A program made the translations under genes and the position numbers. DNA of 64,000 nucleotides, taken from contig CAVUHL010000003.1 of the NCBI GenBank assembly GCA_963741305.1, forward strand, positions 5,828,001 to 5,892,000, in the 5' to 3' direction. The notes under the pieces were generated by a model, which was given only the letters and a program-made list of their open reading frames with translations, made no database searches and was not told the origin of the DNA. Numbering within the stretch: the first letter of the stretch is position 1; each line of letters opens with the position of its first letter. Positions 61,051-64,000 of this stretch are shown piece by piece. The DNA is from DATMER01 sp963741305 (GTDB lineage Bacteria > Acidobacteriota > Thermoanaerobaculia > Multivoradales > UBA5704).

Positions 61051-61372
61051 GCATCGTCAGCCCGACCACGGCCAGGGTCCCGGACGCGGCGATCAGGACC
61101 GCAGCGGTCAAAACCACGAAGGCAAACGCGTGCAAGTGGAGCGCGAAGACCAGGTGGTCCAGGTAGAGGATTCCGCGGCGCAGGTAGAGCAGCTTGAGCA
61201 GCAGGGCGAAGACGGTCCGCAACAGCTTGGAATCCAGGCTGAGGACGTTGTCGAGGAAGTCCGAGGCCAGCGACCGCAGAGGCCGATGGAAATCGGCCGC
61301 CTCCTGACCGCACCGCCAGCAGAAATCCCCGAGGAGCTTCTCGCCGCAGTTCAGGCAGGTTGGGGCCTTCAT
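61025..61372 (-). pseudogene. DUF3667 zinc-ribbon membrane protein with internal deletion
   Basis: The protein is 115 residues from ATG 61372. The N-terminal zinc ribbon is intact (APTCLNCGEKLLGDFCWRCGQ, residues 3-23 by position), followed by the family text LRSLASDFLDNVLSLDSKLLRT. It then jumps straight to VFALLLKLLYLRRG and DHLVFALHLHAFAFVVLT, which in full-length DUF3667 proteins lies about 130-150 residues further on. The end is also short. The frame is kept, so a small two-helix membrane protein could be made, but it lacks most of the family's core. Confidence 0.65.
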
Positions 61373-61487
61373 GGTGTGCCACAACGCTACACCATCTACC
61401 GGGGTTGCGCGGTTTCGTCTATGCTTTGGGAAACGCTGCAAGCGCGTCCGTCCCCTCTCTATGCTGGGTTTTTCAGGAGGATCTCGC

Positions 61488-62885
61488 ATGAGACGACATG
61501 CCGTCCTGGTCTTCGCCTTGATTCTGGTTGTGACGGGAGCCGCCTCGGCCTGGCAAGCTGCGCCCGCCGTTCAGGATCCACCGGCAGCGCCGGCAGCACA
61601 GGCAGTACCAGCAGCCATCGACCCATGCACCTCGCTCGACCTGAAGGGTGTGCGGGTGAGGAAGGTCTGGCCGGTCCCTCCGTTCGAGGAGAAGACCGGC
61701 TCGGAAGCAGCCACCTCCGCGGCTGCGGACCGCACGCCCCATCTGGCCAAGGGCGAAAGCCCGAAGAACCTGCCGGTCGTCAAGCTGCGCGATACGATCG
61801 CGGTCTCCGTCCAAGGCCTGGACAAGCTCCTCACACGGGAAAAGTGCCTCGAGAAGGATGGAGAGCCCAGGAGCATCGTCCTCTATCTGAACCTGCGTCC
61901 CCTGACCGACGTGGTTGCCGGCCCCCCTACCGATCCGGAGAAGGACATCCTGATGTTTCCCCTGAACCGCACCGAAGCGTCGCGGGACGTCTGGACTTAC
62001 CTGCTCGGCAGGCCGACTTTCTCCGACGACAAGGTCGTGGTGAGCGTTGGACTCGACAACCAGTTCGCCATCCCTTCCTCGGCTTCCGTGTACCTCCGCG
62101 TGATCCCGCGCGTCTGGTTCGCCTTCTGGCTGCTGATCTTCGGGGGCTTGGCGGTTGGCTTTGTCATCCTCGCCAGAAGAAGCGACCTGCTGCGCGATCC
62201 CGTGGAGGCGCCTTATGGGGCTCGTTCTCCGTACAGCCTGTCCCGGGCGCAGGCAGCCTGGTGGTTCTTTCTGATCCTCGCCTCCTACCTTCTGATCGGC
62301 ATGGTCACCGGCGACTTCCTGACCTCGCCGACCGGTACGGTCCTGGTGCTGCTGGGAATCAGCGCAGGCACCGCGGCGGGCTCGGCGTTCATCGATTCCA
62401 GCAAGAGCAGCCGGGTCAGCGATGCCCGGGATGTCGCGCGCGCGAAAATCCTTTGGGGCGACATCGAAAAGCTGAGCGCTGACGTCACTGCGCTCGAGTC
62501 CGTAGTGAACGAGAGCGGCGACCCGGCCAAGGCTCAGGAACTGGCGGACAAGGCGGCGCTGCTCGAGGAGAAGCGCTCCGTGTACCGAAAGCTCACCAAC
62601 CAATCCGAGGGCATCCTGCTCGACTTGCTGAGCGACAGCAGCGGCGTGAACTTCCACCGCTTCCAGGCAGCGGCCTGGACGGCGGTCCTGGGGATCATCT
62701 TCGCCTGCCACGTCTACCGTGACCTGGCGATGCCCCAGTTCGACGAGACCCTGCTCGGCCTGATGGGGATCAGCTCCGGAACCTATCTCGGCCTCAAGAT
62801 CCCGGAGAAACCATCGCCGGATCCGGTGCCGCCGACTCCCGTGGATTCTCCCGACTCGCCGCCTCCGGCGGCGGGAACACAGTGA
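61488..62885 (+). CDS. Multi-pass membrane protein of unknown function with signal peptide
   Basis: The protein is 465 residues from ATG 61488, with CAGGAGG 7 bp upstream. A signal peptide (VLVFALILVVTGAASAW) and a Pro/Ala-rich linker precede a soluble domain of about 170 residues (DTIAVSVQGLDKLL, PRSIVLYLNLRPL). A membrane helix (VWFAFWLLIFGGLAVGFVILA), a loop with SLSRAQAAWWFFLILASYLL, a further helix and a coiled-coil stretch (ARAKILWGDIEKLSADVTALES) follow. The last membrane segments are near 400-440, then a Pro-rich tail. I do not recognise the family. The MBL gene follows after 10 bp, so the two probably act together. Confidence 0.75.
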   Translation: MRRHAVLVFALILVVTGAASAWQAAPAVQDPPAAPAAQAVPAAIDPCTSLDLKGVRVRKVWPVPPFEEKTGSEAATSAAADRTPHLAKGESPKNLPVVKLRDTIAVSVQGLDKLLTREKCLEKDGEPRSIVLYLNLRPLTDVVAGPPTDPEKDILMFPLNRTEASRDVWTYLLGRPTFSDDKVVVSVGLDNQFAIPSSASVYLRVIPRVWFAFWLLIFGGLAVGFVILARRSDLLRDPVEAPYGARSPYSLSRAQAAWWFFLILASYLLIGMVTGDFLTSPTGTVLVLLGISAGTAAGSAFIDSSKSSRVSDARDVARAKILWGDIEKLSADVTALESVVNESGDPAKAQELADKAALLEEKRSVYRKLTNQSEGILLDLLSDSSGVNFHRFQAAAWTAVLGIIFACHVYRDLAMPQFDETLLGLMGISSGTYLGLKIPEKPSPDPVPPTPVDSPDSPPPAAGTQ

Positions 62886-62895
62886 GGTAGGCATC

Positions 62896-64000
62896 ATGGC
62901 AAAATTTCGTGTTGACCTTCTCGACGTCGGCGCGATCAGCTACGGAGACAGCATCCTCTGCCAGATCGGTTCCAGGACCATCCTGATCGATGGCGGCAAG
63001 AAGGCAAGCGGTCGAAAGTCCAGCTCGATCGTCCTCGGGGAACAGATCCATCACCGGCCGCTTCAGGATCAGGTCCAGGATCTTCTGGAGACGGCCCGGG
63101 TGGACCTCCTCGTCGTCACGCACTGCCACTCGGATCATGTCGGCTGCCTGCCTCAGCTCTTTGAGGATGGCGAGCTCGAATGCGAGTGGGCGCTGCTGGC
63201 CGATCCCCAATTGGGTTTTGGAATTACGAGCGGCTCGGACGAACCGCCCGCGTTCGAGGCGATGACCGCGCGCGATAAGCTCGAGTTTGCGCTGCGCGAG
63301 GAGCCGCTGCTCAACGCAACGGACGAGGAGATCCGCGCCTTCATCGAGGACTCGGCCCGCGAATATCAAGCCTACGTTCAATTCGTGAACCGGCTCCAGC
63401 AAAGGCTCGGCGCCCGCTGCGTCCTTTATCGCGGCCCTTCCGAGGACGAGTCCCCGGGGCTCGACGATCTCCTGAGCGAATTTTCGGACGCGGGCCTGAA
63501 GCTCTATGGCCCATCCCAGAACCAGCTTCTCCTGTGCGCCGCATTTCTGGCAGGCCGCAGCGAAGACAGCATCGACTCCGCTCTCGAGGGCAGCACGAGC
63601 CTGACCGAAGCCTACAAGGCGGCAGTCGCCAGGTTCGAGGGGACCGACGCGGAGGAAAGCGGCGAGAACGGGAATGCGGTGAACTGTCAAAGCATCGTCC
63701 TCAGCCTCGCCGCGCAGGAACGAAAGGTCCTGTTTACGGGAGACATGCAGTTCACCAGGACCTTCCTCGCGGAGAGCGTGACTCAGGAGGTCCAGGCCCT
63801 GCTCGCGGATGTGATCGCCGATGGCCCGTTCGACTTCGTGAAGCTCTCTCACCATGGGGCGACGAACGGACAGAACAAGGCCATGTTGAAACGCCTCGGC
63901 GCCAAGCTGCTCGGAATCTCGACCGGCACGGGGAGCTCTCAGCATCCGACGGATACGACCTTGCGGGCCCTCGAAGAGCTGAAAAGTGAGATGGGCATCC
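62896..64000 (+). CDS. ComEC/Rec2-like MBL-fold hydrolase, 3' end outside window
   Basis: The first 368 residues are in the window. It begins AKFRVDLLDVGAISYGDSIL and has the metal motif VTHCHSDHVGCL (H76, H78, D80, H81). CQSIVLSLAAQERKVLFTGD (second metal site Asp) and VKLSHHGATNGQN (His) follow, the order found in the soluble MBL domain of ComEC-like proteins. A helical insertion of about 150 residues lies between the first and second metal motifs. No signal peptide or helix is visible. Such stand-alone proteins are often encoded in defence or competence-related loci. It follows the membrane protein gene by 10 bp. Confidence 0.85.
   Translation, partial: MAKFRVDLLDVGAISYGDSILCQIGSRTILIDGGKKASGRKSSSIVLGEQIHHRPLQDQVQDLLETARVDLLVVTHCHSDHVGCLPQLFEDGELECEWALLADPQLGFGITSGSDEPPAFEAMTARDKLEFALREEPLLNATDEEIRAFIEDSAREYQAYVQFVNRLQQRLGARCVLYRGPSEDESPGLDDLLSEFSDAGLKLYGPSQNQLLLCAAFLAGRSEDSIDSALEGSTSLTEAYKAAVARFEGTDAEESGENGNAVNCQSIVLSLAAQERKVLFTGDMQFTRTFLAESVTQEVQALLADVIADGPFDFVKLSHHGATNGQNKAMLKRLGAKLLGISTGTGSSQHPTDTTLRALEELKSEMGI

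Overview
The window is high-GC DNA from a Gram-negative bacterium, most likely an acidobacterial lineage. The arguments are an outer-membrane gene set (TolC/RND pump, AsmA-like protein), two giant tricorn-protease homologues, two giant Vps10/sortilin-like propeller proteins, a secreted S10 carboxypeptidase and several ECF sigma/anti-sigma pairs. This combination is typical of Acidobacteriota, especially Thermoanaerobaculia-like genomes. The taxonomic call is an inference. I saw no rRNA, tRNA or CRISPR array.

Layout, left to right. (1) 1-4117: a CHAT/TPR protein, cut by the window edge, diverges from an ECF sigma factor with its zinc-finger anti-sigma factor. (2) 4096-8357: a secreted DUF1223 protein, an AsmA-like protein, a DUF3616-like protein and an internally deleted HAD phosphatase. 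(3) 8379-16937: a small secreted protein with an LPDTA-type tail, then a leftward operon that starts with an ECF sigma factor. It continues with an 896-aa zinc-finger/FecR anti-sigma protein and two ABC ATPase/permease pairs, and ends with a secreted double CAP protein. (4) 17062-20671: Fic enzyme, alpha/beta hydrolase, Rpn-type nuclease fragment, rhodanese. (5) 20694-43239: a proteolysis and surface-protein stretch with two Vps10-like proteins, PepD, two tandem tricorn homologues, an S10 carboxypeptidase, PH-domain membrane proteins, a VapBC pair, an MBL hydrolase and a flavin monooxygenase. (6) 43286-49370: a decayed MNT/HEPN pair, a fragment of a third Vps10-like gene, then a clearly less GC-rich four-gene island. 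The island encodes a D12 adenine methylase, a calcineurin-like phosphoesterase, an ORC/CDC6-like ATPase and a protein I do not recognise. (7) 49371-52395: repeat-rich DNA with 20/21-bp phased arrays, a duplicated ~290-bp segment, a broken REP-associated transposase (RAYT) and one dioxygenase-like lipoprotein gene. (8) 52396-60073: a B12-binding radical SAM enzyme, then a TetR-controlled TolC/adaptor/RND efflux operon. (9) 60166-64000: WD40-like protein, internally deleted DUF3667 protein, a membrane protein and a ComEC-like MBL protein cut by the right edge.

The two strongest leads are the four-gene island at 44138-49370, a candidate undescribed defence or DNA-modification system with its own consensus promoter, and the strictly phased 20/21-bp degenerate repeat arrays at 18189-18477, 50621-50956, 51752-51960 and 51963-52318. 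Several genes (HAD, DUF3667, RAYT) also lack an internal block of their fold while both ends are intact. That points either to frequent internal deletion in this genome or to an assembly problem.
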